NCBI GenBank assembly: GCA_016784545.1
Contig: JADHUM010000005.1
Span: forward strand, 1-64,000
Source of the DNA: Candidatus Neomarinimicrobiota bacterium
Lineage (GTDB): Bacteria; Fidelibacterota; UBA8477; JABMPR01
DNA length: 64,000 bases
Direction of reading: 5' to 3'
Shown here in pieces: positions 35,340-43,669 of this stretch (position 1 is the first letter of the stretch; each line of letters begins with the position of its first letter). A model generated the notes under the pieces. The model was not told the origin of the DNA. It searched no databases and was given only the letters and a program-made list of their open reading frames with translations. The position numbers were made by a program, and so were the translations under genes.

Positions 35340-36773
35340 TTATATTCTGGAGATAATTCGCTCACCGTTTTCAATCAACTCATCATGGTCTTCTGGCAAA
35401 CTCAGATTTTCTAAAATGTCCATTGTGTGCTTCCTCAGCTTTTCCGAAGCCTTGGGCTCTTCCTCATCGAGCCACTTTTCTAAAGTGTATCCTGGCCAGA
35501 TTTGACTGTGCTGTTCATGCACTTCTCGGTATTGAGCCAGGGTTGCTTCGGATATGAGGAAACTCCCCCCCGGTCCCGCTGATTCGATATCCGGTAAAGG
35601 ATCGGGATGGTCATCCATTACAAAACCGGCAGCAAATTGTCTCACTTGACGAATGATTTCATCAGCATAGACCACTGTGGTAGGTGAAAATGCTTGTGAA
35701 TCAAAATTACCTCCAACAAAAGGGGCCAATCCAACCTTGCCTATGGAATTGGTAAGATGATTCATCCACAGGGTACCACTGGCTAATAAATCTGGTCCCC
35801 ACCCGGTACCGCTGCCAGACGTTCCTGCATGTGGAATGTGGTAGTGATCCATCATCTCGGCACAAGCCAGATTGACCAGCATGGTTTGAGATGTATATGC
35901 GGAAATCATATTCTGCATGTCAAAAACTGAAGGCAGGCTCCCTAAAATGATTGGTGTCCCGGGTTTGATTAATTGAGAGAGTACCAGACCTGCCAATAAT
36001 TCAGCATTGAGCATGATCAGAGTACCCTCCGCGCTGATGGGTGCTGTTGCCCCTGACATTCCGTAACTGGAGAATATGAAAGGCAAGCCACGATCAATTG
36101 TGGAGAACATCTTATCCGTGGTGTCCTCATTCAGGACCAGGGGTGTAACTGGATTGAAATATGGGAGGATAAATGGTTTTTGCGAGATATTCCCATGAAG
36201 ATGCTCCAGCATGTCAAGCGTTCGGTCAAATTGTATTGGTTCAGATATTAGTATACATAGAGGTTTGGTGGTATTGGCCATCATCTCCAGGGTAGCCAGT
36301 ACCTCCCCTACTTTAGAACTGTCATTTTGGATCACCCCTGGGGTTGAAACAAGATCAAACCGGGAAAGGGTATTGCCCAGGGAGGAAGCGATTTCAATAT
36401 GCTTCCGCGTTATGGGGGTGAGAGAGTCATTTTCCGGATTCTGATACCAGGAGTTGGTTACACCAATCCCATAAATAGTTCCAGATTGCTGATGGCCACC
36501 TAAAGAAAAAGCCAGACTGCCATCCCTATTGTACATATGGATATTTGAAGGTGCAGACTGGAGTGATTGCTGAACCAGTTCAGCCGGTATTCGAACAAGA
36601 TTGTCGTGAATTGTCCCACCAATTGCACCAGAGAACATTACCCTCGCTCGTTCTGAGTCTACCCGTATCCCAGTATGAGACAGAACCTTAAGGGAGTCTT
36701 GATGGACTTTCAGAATTTGTTCTTCGCTAAGAACGGAAAGCTTGGGTTGAATTCTATGCATATGTTCTCGCAA
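35340..36773 (-). CDS. MttB-family methyltransferase, non-pyrrolysine
   Basis: A 477-residue protein of the trimethylamine methyltransferase superfamily, a TIM-barrel group that passes methyl groups from quaternary amines (for example glycine betaine, carnitine) to a corrinoid protein. The frame runs without any amber codon, so it belongs to the branch lacking pyrrolysine. LSVLSEEQILKVHQDSLKVL is the usual start, and GTSGSGTGWGPDLLASG, EMMDHYHIPHAG and SAGPGGSFL lie in the barrel. No corrinoid protein (MtgC-like) or reductive activase is seen nearby. The following C_GCAxxG_C_C gene probably shares the transcript. Substrate unknown. Confidence 0.88.
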   Translation of the reverse strand: MREHMHRIQPKLSVLSEEQILKVHQDSLKVLSHTGIRVDSERARVMFSGAIGGTIHDNLVRIPAELVQQSLQSAPSNIHMYNRDGSLAFSLGGHQQSGTIYGIGVTNSWYQNPENDSLTPITRKHIEIASSLGNTLSRFDLVSTPGVIQNDSSKVGEVLATLEMMANTTKPLCILISEPIQFDRTLDMLEHLHGNISQKPFILPYFNPVTPLVLNEDTTDKMFSTIDRGLPFIFSSYGMSGATAPISAEGTLIMLNAELLAGLVLSQLIKPGTPIILGSLPSVFDMQNMISAYTSQTMLVNLACAEMMDHYHIPHAGTSGSGTGWGPDLLASGTLWMNHLTNSIGKVGLAPFVGGNFDSQAFSPTTVVYADEIIRQVRQFAAGFVMDDHPDPLPDIESAGPGGSFLISEATLAQYREVHEQHSQIWPGYTLEKWLDEEEPKASEKLRKHTMDILENLSLPEDHDELIENGERIISRI

Positions 36774-36812
36774 TGGGTTACCCCAGGGTGTTGAAAATGG
36801 AAGGTCCGCGTC

Positions 36813-37895
36813 TTATCTCTTTTTGTTACCTTTGTGCTGCTGTGTCAGGCGCTTTTGCTCTTTGCTGATCGCCTTCCACTTCTTTCTTTCCGCTTGCTCG
36901 GCCTGTACATCAGTCTTCCTGTCGAGATAGGTGAGTTCTTTTTTTAATTTCATATAATTATTAATTCTTTCCTCTGAAAGAACACCGCTTTCAACGGCAG
37001 CTATGACAGCGCAACCAGGTTCTGTCTCATGGGAACAGTCTGAAAATCGGCAGCCCTCGGAAATTTCTTCAATATCGGCGAAACTTTTGTCTAGATTATC
37101 ATCCCGTTGCCAGAGTTGGAGCTCGCGCATCCCAGGCGTATCGATCAACAACCCTCCTGTAGGGAGAAAGATTAATTCTCGATGGGTGGTAGTGTGTCGG
37201 CCTTTGCCGTCCTTTTCTCTAACGGAGGCGGTATGCAGAAGTTCATGACCCACAAAATGATTGATAAGCGTGGACTTGCCTACCCCAGAAGATCCCAATA
37301 GAGCGATGGTTTGGCCTGGAGCGATATATTGATTCAGACTATCAAGGCCTGAATGTGCTTTGGCACTGACTGCATAGATTGGCACATCCTGAATTCTTGC
37401 CTGAATTGATTCCATGGCTGGTTCAGTCAGTTCTTCCAGATCAGCTTTGGCGAGGATGATTACCGGTTTTGCACCACTCTCAACCACAAGTGAAACATAT
37501 CTTTCCAGTCGAGCAGGATTTAAATCCGTGCCAAACGTTGTGACTATCCAAACTGTATCCAGATTGGTGGCCATGACCTGTTCATTGGTGTTTTTCCCAG
37601 CAACTTTGCGTGAGAATGTGGATTTGCGTGGTAAAACACCACGAATCGTGGCTTTGCCTCTTTCATCAGTGTCATCCACAACCACCCAATCCCCTACGGC
37701 GGGTAATTCGGTTTGCTTGAAGGGAGCATGGAAGAGTCTTCCTGCAGCTTTTGCAGAAATTTCAACCTCACCGGTATGAACCTTGTACTCGCTGCGATGC
37801 TCAGAAACAACACGGGCAGGGATACCTTGGATATCCTCTGCGAGAGCTAACTTTTCAGCCCAGGTTTCATCCCACCCATAGTCTTCAAGACTCAT
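36813..37895 (-). CDS. rsgA: Ribosome small-subunit GTPase RsgA
   Basis: A 360-residue circularly permuted GTPase that matures the 30S subunit. An N-terminal OB fold (about 15-90) is followed by LAKADL (G4), LLGSSGVGKSTLINH (G1), KGRHTTTH (G2) and DTPGMRELQLW (G3), then a zinc finger CRFSDCSHETEPGC. The C-terminal tail is Lys-rich. It stands between the MttB-type gene and an acyltransferase gene, with no coupling to them. Confidence 0.95.
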   Translation of the reverse strand: MSLEDYGWDETWAEKLALAEDIQGIPARVVSEHRSEYKVHTGEVEISAKAAGRLFHAPFKQTELPAVGDWVVVDDTDERGKATIRGVLPRKSTFSRKVAGKNTNEQVMATNLDTVWIVTTFGTDLNPARLERYVSLVVESGAKPVIILAKADLEELTEPAMESIQARIQDVPIYAVSAKAHSGLDSLNQYIAPGQTIALLGSSGVGKSTLINHFVGHELLHTASVREKDGKGRHTTTHRELIFLPTGGLLIDTPGMRELQLWQRDDNLDKSFADIEEISEGCRFSDCSHETEPGCAVIAAVESGVLSEERINNYMKLKKELTYLDRKTDVQAEQAERKKWKAISKEQKRLTQQHKGNKKR

Positions 37896-38037
37896 ATAAG
37901 CGCTTTCTTTTTTGGCTGCTCAACCATGAGATCTATTGGTTGAGTTATATAATCTATCAATAGCTTCGATTCTAAGCATACCGATGTGAAGAACCAGAAT
38001 TAAAATGACTTCCCAATCTGTTGAAAGATGTATGCTC

Positions 38038-39168
38038 CTATTTCCCAAATAACAATCTGCGAACCTGTTGATATCCTGCAACAGCCAGATTGCTGAAAAA
38101 ATAGGTTAACAGGATAAGTGAAGGATATTTGACCAGAGCTGGTAGACCAGTATTCATCAGCAAAGTACCAAAAATGCCGATCATGATGACGTGAATGACG
38201 TACACGCCATATGAATTTAAGTTTAAATGATTCCAGAGTTTTCCCGGTTTATTAAAATACCTCCAGAAGGTGCCAAACATTAAAAAGAGGAGAGCAAGGA
38301 GTGATAAATCAAAACTGAGCCACCAGATAGTTCGATATAGCGGTGTAACACTAAACCCTTCGGGGTAAAAGAAGGGATACAAGCGGGCAAAAATGTGAAG
38401 GGTAACCGGTATCCAGGCAACGCCATTTGTGATATTATACAGCATTTTCCTGGGGGGATTGTTGGTGAACGAACCTTGGCTGAAACTGTTGGCTCCCAGT
38501 AAAAAGGACATGAAATAAATTAGGAGCCTCTCGTTTTCAAAATCCAGGAGAGGCGTGAGTGTCCAACTCCGCATTCCCAACCACGCCCCCACACCATAGC
38601 TATAGATAAATCCAACAATGAGGGTGATCCCGATCCATGCTTTGATTGATAATACGGGAAACTTGAATTTGGATTTTGAGATTGGAAGATAAAGCAGATT
38701 AAACAAAAAGAGAACTGGCAGGAACCATAACCAGTTCTGGCTATTGGGGTTGTTGAAGTGAAGGTAGTTGGTCCAGACCTCCTGGGGCAAACCGCGTGAA
38801 TAGAGGAAGATGACCTTATATAGTGGAATTAGGGTGAAGACTGCAATCAACCAGGGAAGGAGTAATCTTTTGGTCTTTCCTTTCAGGAATGCCATTGGGG
38901 TCTTGTTCCTTAGAGACCCTGGAACCAGATAGCCCGCAATAAAGAACATTATTGGCATGACCATAACATCAAACATGATTCCAATAATACCCACCCAGGT
39001 GATTGTAGTTGGATCGTCCACAATCCAGAACCAACCCCACAGTCCAGCTGCCTCATACACACCACCTACGTGATAAAGAACTACCAAAAAAATGGTGAAA
39101 GTTCTCAAATTGTCCATCCAATGGAGTCGAGTGGTTAGATTTGTTTTTGGTTCTTCATTATTATTCAT
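38038..39168 (-). CDS. Acyltransferase family 3 membrane protein (OpgC/OafA-like)
   Basis: A 376-residue protein with about ten membrane helices. RLHWMDNLRTFTIFLVVLYH near the start carries the conserved histidine (VLYHVG), and PIMFFIAGYLVPGSL with KTPMAFLKGKTKRLLLPWL is the second conserved block of acyltransferase_3. Such enzymes O-acylate glycans, glucans or peptides at the membrane. It precedes no clear glycan gene; the neighbour upstream is a 66-residue membrane protein. Acceptor unknown. Confidence 0.88.
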   Translation of the reverse strand: MNNNEEPKTNLTTRLHWMDNLRTFTIFLVVLYHVGGVYEAAGLWGWFWIVDDPTTITWVGIIGIMFDVMVMPIMFFIAGYLVPGSLRNKTPMAFLKGKTKRLLLPWLIAVFTLIPLYKVIFLYSRGLPQEVWTNYLHFNNPNSQNWLWFLPVLFLFNLLYLPISKSKFKFPVLSIKAWIGITLIVGFIYSYGVGAWLGMRSWTLTPLLDFENERLLIYFMSFLLGANSFSQGSFTNNPPRKMLYNITNGVAWIPVTLHIFARLYPFFYPEGFSVTPLYRTIWWLSFDLSLLALLFLMFGTFWRYFNKPGKLWNHLNLNSYGVYVIHVIMIGIFGTLLMNTGLPALVKYPSLILLTYFFSNLAVAGYQQVRRLLFGK

Positions 39169-39213
39169 GGTGGCTGCTCCCCTTAATCCAGAATTCGTTT
39201 TTGTCTAATAGAA

Positions 39214-39414
39214 CTATTCATCATCTCCAATTCTACCCCGATGATAATCGGACCAGAAGAAGGTGGTTTTGGCCATTTCCTCTACACCAGGTATACTTTC
39301 CTGAGTATTTTTCTTGTTCTTATACTTTAGTAGAATTGTGATAACCGTAGTTAATAGTACCAAAAGCCCAAGGAGGATATGGATGAGAGTTCGGGTTTCA
39401 ATGTAGATTGACAT
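39214..39414 (-). CDS. Small single-helix membrane protein
   Basis: A 66-residue protein with one hydrophobic helix (residues 10-28), a KYKNKKN stop-transfer and an acidic tail ending RGRIGDDE. AAGGA lies about ten bases before the ATG. No family is recognised. It sits between the acyltransferase (45 bases) and the TGA-containing gene (41 bases), in the same direction. It may be real but is short, so the call is tentative. Confidence 0.5.
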   Translation of the reverse strand: MSIYIETRTLIHILLGLLVLLTTVITILLKYKNKKNTQESIPGVEEMAKTTFFWSDYHRGRIGDDE

Positions 39415-39455
39415 TTCTCAACATTCCTTTTTCATATCTAATCATACTTGAGGTG

Positions 39456-40313
39456 TTAATTCATGACACCTGTATTAGCCAATTGATCAAGAATTTTTGA
39501 ACAGCCGCCACAGGCAATGTAGTCGGCATGGTCTTCCACATTTTCAAATTTTCTGCCAACAATATTTGAACACTCAAACTCATAATCGCTGACTTCTAAA
39601 AATTTCTCCATGGCCGCTAGTGTTTCAGGATTATTAAAATCAAGTCTCTCCCCAGATTCGTGATTGCTTTGCAAGCCTTTCAGCCAGATGGCAGCTCCCA
39701 GTGCGCCACAGGCACCTCCACTTAACCCAATACCACCGGCCAAGCCGGCAGCCATGACCTGATGTTCTTTTGAGAAACCCATTTTTTTAGCCAAAAGGGA
39801 TGCACAACTGACAGGTTGTGGTGGAAATTCAGGACCATCATCTGTGAGTGTTTTCTGGATTTCCGCATAGGCTTGAGGAGCGAATTTCGCTGCCATTCTA
39901 AAACAGCCAATTGTGCCACCTTTGAGTAAAAAGAATGTCACCATTTTTAATGTAGAAGATGTTTTGTCTATATCAGTGATTTCAAGGCAATTCATATGTT
40001 TATTTTGAGCTCGAAATGTTTCAACCAATCGTTGAGATGCTTTGACTGCTCTGGTTTCAGCTTCTGATCCTGAGCCATAGAGTTTGAAAGCTTCAGCCCC
40101 TGCTGCAAGTGCTGCTCCCCATATCATTCCACACTGGTAGCCATGCTGCATGATACCACCTGCCAGGGTGGCGGTTGCCTTTTCCTCAGGAGCCCTGCTG
40201 TTATCAAATCCCTGGTTGAGAACTCTCAACAAGGTCTCTGATCACGTGCCTACCTTCAGGAAGGCTCCTACAGCACCCATTCCTGTAACAGTACCATTTG
40301 TTTTAGCCATCAT
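39456..40313 (-). CDS. Two-lobed C_GCAxxG_C_C redox protein with in-frame TGA; candidate selenoprotein
   Basis: The frame opens at ATG-ATG (40313/40310) behind a clear AAAGGGGA, runs MAKTNGTVTGMGAVGAFLKVGT, meets TGA at 40244-40242, and continues SETLLRVLNQGFDN to a normal stop; the product is 284 residues from the second ATG, with the TGA as residue 23. Two lobes repeat the family pattern: residue 23, Cys60 (GYQCGMIWGAA), Cys107, Cys136; then Cys169 (SCASLL), Cys201 (GGACGALGAA), Cys247, Cys267/270. TGA thus stands where lobe two and the paralogue at 34878 (NCAQSII) have cysteine. A hairpin starts seven bases behind it. I read it as selenocysteine; a nonsense mutation or base error is the alternative, in which case translation could restart at a TTG near 40232. 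Confidence 0.75.
40211..40234 (-). promoter_or_regulatory. SECIS-like hairpin behind the in-frame TGA
   Basis: On the minus strand the arms GTTGAG and CTCAAC close a four-base loop AGTT; outside them one mismatch is followed by three more pairs (CCT / AGG), giving nine pairs of ten. The stem begins seven bases and the loop 18 bases behind the TGA, within the range of bacterial SECIS elements, and the loop holds GU. Its role is inferred from position and fold. Confidence 0.6.
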
Positions 40314-40326
40314 CGTTCCCCTTTTT

Positions 40327-41010
40327 TTATCTCAACGAGGCTTTCTTTGCCAGGACAATATCAACTGGCAACCCGAACATGGACATCTCTGTCACACTTG
40401 ATATAATAAAACCACTATCCCTTATGGATTGTTCAACATAAATAGGCCGACAATCTACATACCTATTGAAATTATTCTGAGTCCATTCATAAAGTTTCAC
40501 CATGAAACCACCCCGCGACTTTTTTGACATGGATACAATACACAGTCGACCGCCAGGCTTTAGTACCCGCTGACAGTCTGCCAGAACCACAGGAATTTCT
40601 GGAGTATCAAACAACTCTAGGGTGAAACTTGAGTAGGCTGCATCAAAGGAATTGTCTGCATATGATAGTACAGTTGCATCTCCGAGACATAACTCAACAG
40701 AATCACCCATCCCCGCTTTTTGGAGTCTTGACTGGGCAACTTCCAGCATCCCCTGAGAGAGATCAACCCCAAAAACGCACCCCGTTTCTCCAACAGCTCT
40801 GACCATTTTCTTCAAGCATTGTCCAGTTCCGAAACCTACTTCCAGGACCTTCTCGCCTGCTTGAATATCCAGGATATGTAAACCCATCTCTTTATACTTT
40901 TTTTCGGAGAGACCTGCGAGCAAGTCATACCAACCACTCATTTTATCATAACTTGCCCTGGCTTCTGCTTTGGACCGAGTCACTCTATTTATGGGTGCTG
41001 GATTGCTCAT
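40327..41010 (-). CDS. Class I SAM-dependent methyltransferase
   Basis: A 227-residue Rossmann methyltransferase. VLEVGFGTGQCLKKMV is motif I (SAM binding), GVDLSQGMLEVAQSRL motif II, and GDATVLSYADNSFDAAYSSF and LKPGGRLCIVSMSKK are the later motifs, in the order of UbiE-like enzymes. It starts 18 bases behind the RNase D gene and ends 13 bases before the TGA-containing gene, so all three may share a transcript. Substrate (quinone, lipid or small molecule) is unknown. Confidence 0.88.
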   Translation of the reverse strand: MSNPAPINRVTRSKAEARASYDKMSGWYDLLAGLSEKKYKEMGLHILDIQAGEKVLEVGFGTGQCLKKMVRAVGETGCVFGVDLSQGMLEVAQSRLQKAGMGDSVELCLGDATVLSYADNSFDAAYSSFTLELFDTPEIPVVLADCQRVLKPGGRLCIVSMSKKSRGGFMVKLYEWTQNNFNRYVDCRPIYVEQSIRDSGFIISSVTEMSMFGLPVDIVLAKKASLR

Positions 41011-41028
41011 TTTGATTAATTCAGGATG

Positions 41029-42192
41029 TCATTGCCTTTTTAATATCCCAATTTTTCCTTGTCTCAAGGTCAGGGATATTTGTCCCAGGAGAAGTTGTTC
41101 AGCCAGTTCTCCGAACAGATCTTTACGCCAGCCCCTGGATAATCTAGTTTCCACACCCAGGGTCAATTGCTCTAGATCGGATTTCGAAGCCACAAGTTTT
41201 GGGGCCACATTATTTTTCTCACATACCTGGGTGAGAAGGGCACGTAATAGCACGATGGCATCGCCATTTATTTCTTCATCAGATGAAGTATCCTGAACGG
41301 GCGGACATTCTGAGATGGGTAGTCCCCTGGCTTTCTGGATACTTCCAAGAATTGCTTCTCCGGTTCTTCCCTGGGCATTGCCGCCAATCCCCCTTGCGCG
41401 ACCCAAATCCTTTAGATTATCGGGGGGGTTGGAGACCAGGTCTCGTAAGGCGAGATCTTTTATGACCCATCCCCGTGGGATATTTTGAGATTTCGCTCGC
41501 TCTTCGCGCCAGGTTACCAATTCATGGAGTATTGCCATTCGATGTGGCGTCATATTCCGTAATTTTAATTTCCTGGCCTGAGTTTCGGGGTTGAAATCGA
41601 AGCGCTTTTTATCTGACAATTCCAACATTTCCTCAGCCACCCAACTCCCTCGACCCTGTTTTTCAATTTCGTGCTGCAAGCGCTCATATACAGAACAAAG
41701 ATGAGTAACATCAGCCTGAGCATATTCAATATGACGATCACGAAGGGGTCTTTTTGACCAGTCAACAATCTGTGAACTTTTATCTATTCTGGCTTTTGCA
41801 AAGGTCTTCACCAGCTGAGCATAAGAGACCTGGTCTCCAAATCCACAAACCATGGCAGCAATCTGGGTGTCAAATATTGGGGTCAATGAGAGTTTAAAGT
41901 CATTCCATAAAATGACCAGGTCCTGCTCCGCTGCGTGGAAGACTTTCACTATTTTGGGGTTTTTGAGGTATTGGATAAGGGGTTCAAGATCAATGTCAGC
42001 CAGGGCATCAATAACAGCAGCGTGGGGGCCATGTGCGATTTGAATCAGGCAAAGTTGAGGGTAATAGGTTTTTTCAGAAAGAAACTCTGTATCCAGCGAC
42101 ACATAGGGAGGCGTCCCCAAATCGTGTATAAATTTGACTAAATCCTGGGTTTTATTAATCAACAAATTGATGTATCTCCTGTTCTCTTTCAT
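41029..42192 (-). CDS. rnd: Ribonuclease D
   Basis: A 387-residue 3'-5' exoribonuclease for tRNA 3' processing. The DEDD-y site is seen as VSLDTEFLSE (Asp34, Glu36), FHAAEQDLVIL and HIEYAQADVTHL. Two HRDC-type helical regions follow (about residues 215-300 and 300-380), as usual. The first 15 residues are poorly conserved; the true start could be slightly later. It is divergent from rpmB across 190 bases. Confidence 0.93.
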   Translation of the reverse strand: MKENRRYINLLINKTQDLVKFIHDLGTPPYVSLDTEFLSEKTYYPQLCLIQIAHGPHAAVIDALADIDLEPLIQYLKNPKIVKVFHAAEQDLVILWNDFKLSLTPIFDTQIAAMVCGFGDQVSYAQLVKTFAKARIDKSSQIVDWSKRPLRDRHIEYAQADVTHLCSVYERLQHEIEKQGRGSWVAEEMLELSDKKRFDFNPETQARKLKLRNMTPHRMAILHELVTWREERAKSQNIPRGWVIKDLALRDLVSNPPDNLKDLGRARGIGGNAQGRTGEAILGSIQKARGLPISECPPVQDTSSDEEINGDAIVLLRALLTQVCEKNNVAPKLVASKSDLEQLTLGVETRLSRGWRKDLFGELAEQLLLGQISLTLRQGKIGILKRQ

Positions 42193-42332
42193 TCAATGTA
42201 GCCTGAAGCAGACAATTTTCCGAGAAAGCTCTTCCCCAGGTTATGCTTACATGTGAGCTGGCGTAAGTTTTTCCCCTGGATTGAACCTGGAGGTAGGAAT
42301 ATCTGCTACTTCACAGATTAGATGAAATATTC

Positions 42333-42363
42333 TTTGACACAGGGACATGTCCGTCTATATTTG
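42333..42363 (+). promoter_or_regulatory. Bacteroidetes-type promoter of rpmB with palindromic spacer
   Basis: TTTG (42333-42336), 19 bases, and TATATTTG (42356-42363) match the -33/-7 consensus exactly. The same bases also contain TTGACA-16-TATATT, a sigma70-like reading. The spacer holds the perfect palindrome GGACATGTCC (42343-42352), a possible repressor site. The rpmB ATG is 26 bases behind. Confidence 0.65.
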
Positions 42364-42388
42364 CGCGCTTTAGAATGGGAGTATGAAA

Positions 42389-42580
42389 ATGGCAAAACGA
42401 TGTGATATATGCGGAAAAGGTCCAGAAACGGGCAACAATGTGAGTCACTCACACAAGAAATCTCGTCGCAGATGGTTACCTAACCTGCAACGTGTTCGTG
42501 TTTCAGTCGATGGACAAAACACACATAAAAAAGTTTGCACGAGCTGTATCAAGTCAGGAAAAGTTGTTAAAGCTGCCTGA
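42389..42580 (+). CDS. rpmB: 50S ribosomal protein L28
   Basis: A 63-residue L28 protein; MAKRCDICGKGPETGNNVSH is the usual start and KVCTSCIKSGKV the end. Four cysteines (CDIC, CTSC) show the zinc-binding form. I chose the second ATG (42389), seven bases behind GGGAG; the first at 42383 would add two residues. A strong terminator follows, so it is a single-gene unit. Confidence 0.95.
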   Translation: MAKRCDICGKGPETGNNVSHSHKKSRRRWLPNLQRVRVSVDGQNTHKKVCTSCIKSGKVVKAA

Positions 42581-42608
42581 TTTTTTTCCAATATTTAGAA
42601 AAAATTTA

Positions 42609-42637
42609 AAAAAGCTCCGTGAATCGGAGCTTTTTTT
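42609..42637 (+). terminator. Terminator of rpmB
   Basis: AAAGCTCCG and CGGAGCTTT (42611-42633) form a nine-pair stem with a five-base loop, then seven T. Confidence 0.9.
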
Positions 42638-42706
42638 GTACCAATGCTTCCCGTTGGAGCTAGATTTTTCCATGATTAACATTCTCAAAAAACAAGTGAC
42701 CCTGGC

Positions 42707-43669
42707 ATGATTGAAATTGACATGAGCCCACCCCAACCAAACGACCACATTGCAGTTGATCAGGGCTCCCCTGCTCTGGCGTGTTATGGGTTATCTAAAA
42801 AATTTAAAACCATCCAGGCATTGGATGATGTGAGTCTCACGGTTCCCCGTGGATCCATTTTCGGGTTTCTTGGACCAAATGGAGCTGGAAAATCTACTTT
42901 AATCAGAGTGGTCGCCGGTCTTATCTCCGCTGATAAGGGACATTTTGATGTGCTGGGGAAATCAAGTCTTGAAGGCCATAGAGTCCGTGAAGGGATGAGT
43001 GCTCTGGTGGACAGGGCGGATTTCTATAAAAACCTCAGCGCCTATCAGAATATGAAAATGCTGGGAAGAATCACCGGTCATGATAGTGATGAACACATCA
43101 ACAGTTTGCTAGAGTTACTGGGATTGTATGGACGTCGCAAGGATAAGGTTAAAACTTTTTCCCAGGGTATGAAACAACGTCTGGGGTTAGCCCAGGCTTT
43201 ACTCCCCAATCCAAGGCTCCTGGTTCTGGATGAGCCCACCACAGGTCTTGACCCCCAGGGTATGCATGAGATACGAGATTTTATTCTGAAAATAGCAGCT
43301 GAACAGAATGTGACCATTTTTTTGTCCTCTCATCTGCTACACGAGGTTGAACTGATATGTTCAGATATTGCCCTCATTTTCAATGGCAAGCTAGCAGCCC
43401 AGGGCTCCATGCAGAACATATTTCGTGAAATTGATAATGTGACTATTGAGTTAGAGGTTGAGGATTCGGATACAACTCTGGCATTTCTGGAGATGAACGA
43501 TCTGGTTACTCAGGTGACTCCAATGGCGAATGCCATCAGCATTGAGATTCACTATAATAAAATTCCGGAGCTCATTCGACTTATGTCCGCTGCGAAAATT
43601 AACATTTTCTCTGTTTCTCAGCGGAATCGGCTGGAGAATTATTTTCTCTCACTCATGGAGGGAAAATGA
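42707..43669 (+). CDS. ABC transporter ATP-binding protein (ABC-2 type)
   Basis: A 320-residue ATPase of the NosF/CcmA-like group. GPNGAGKSTLIR is Walker A, FSQGMKQRLGLAQALL the signature, LLVLDEPTTGLDP Walker B, and SSHLLHEV the switch. The C-terminal 90 residues form an extra domain usual for this group. The ATG at 42707 has a weak ribosome binding site and the first 20 residues are not conserved, so ATG 42722 is possible. Its stop overlaps the permease start by four bases, and the permease overlaps a LolA-like gene, giving a three-gene operon. Confidence 0.92.
   Translation: MIEIDMSPPQPNDHIAVDQGSPALACYGLSKKFKTIQALDDVSLTVPRGSIFGFLGPNGAGKSTLIRVVAGLISADKGHFDVLGKSSLEGHRVREGMSALVDRADFYKNLSAYQNMKMLGRITGHDSDEHINSLLELLGLYGRRKDKVKTFSQGMKQRLGLAQALLPNPRLLVLDEPTTGLDPQGMHEIRDFILKIAAEQNVTIFLSSHLLHEVELICSDIALIFNGKLAAQGSMQNIFREIDNVTIELEVEDSDTTLAFLEMNDLVTQVTPMANAISIEIHYNKIPELIRLMSAAKINIFSVSQRNRLENYFLSLMEGK

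Noticed and set aside
35340-36773. Pyrrolysine-type MttB
   Set aside because: No in-frame amber codon; the frame is full length, so it is of the non-pyrrolysine branch.
39456-40232. Starting the C_GCAxxG_C_C gene at the TTG at 40232
   Set aside because: This would drop the first conserved position of lobe one and has no ribosome binding site, while the ATG pair at 40313/40310 has a strong one.
42333-42361. Plain sigma70 promoter ahead of rpmB
   Set aside because: TTGACA-16-TATATT is present but the TTTG-19-TATATTTG reading fits the FCB traits better; both are stated in the feature entry.
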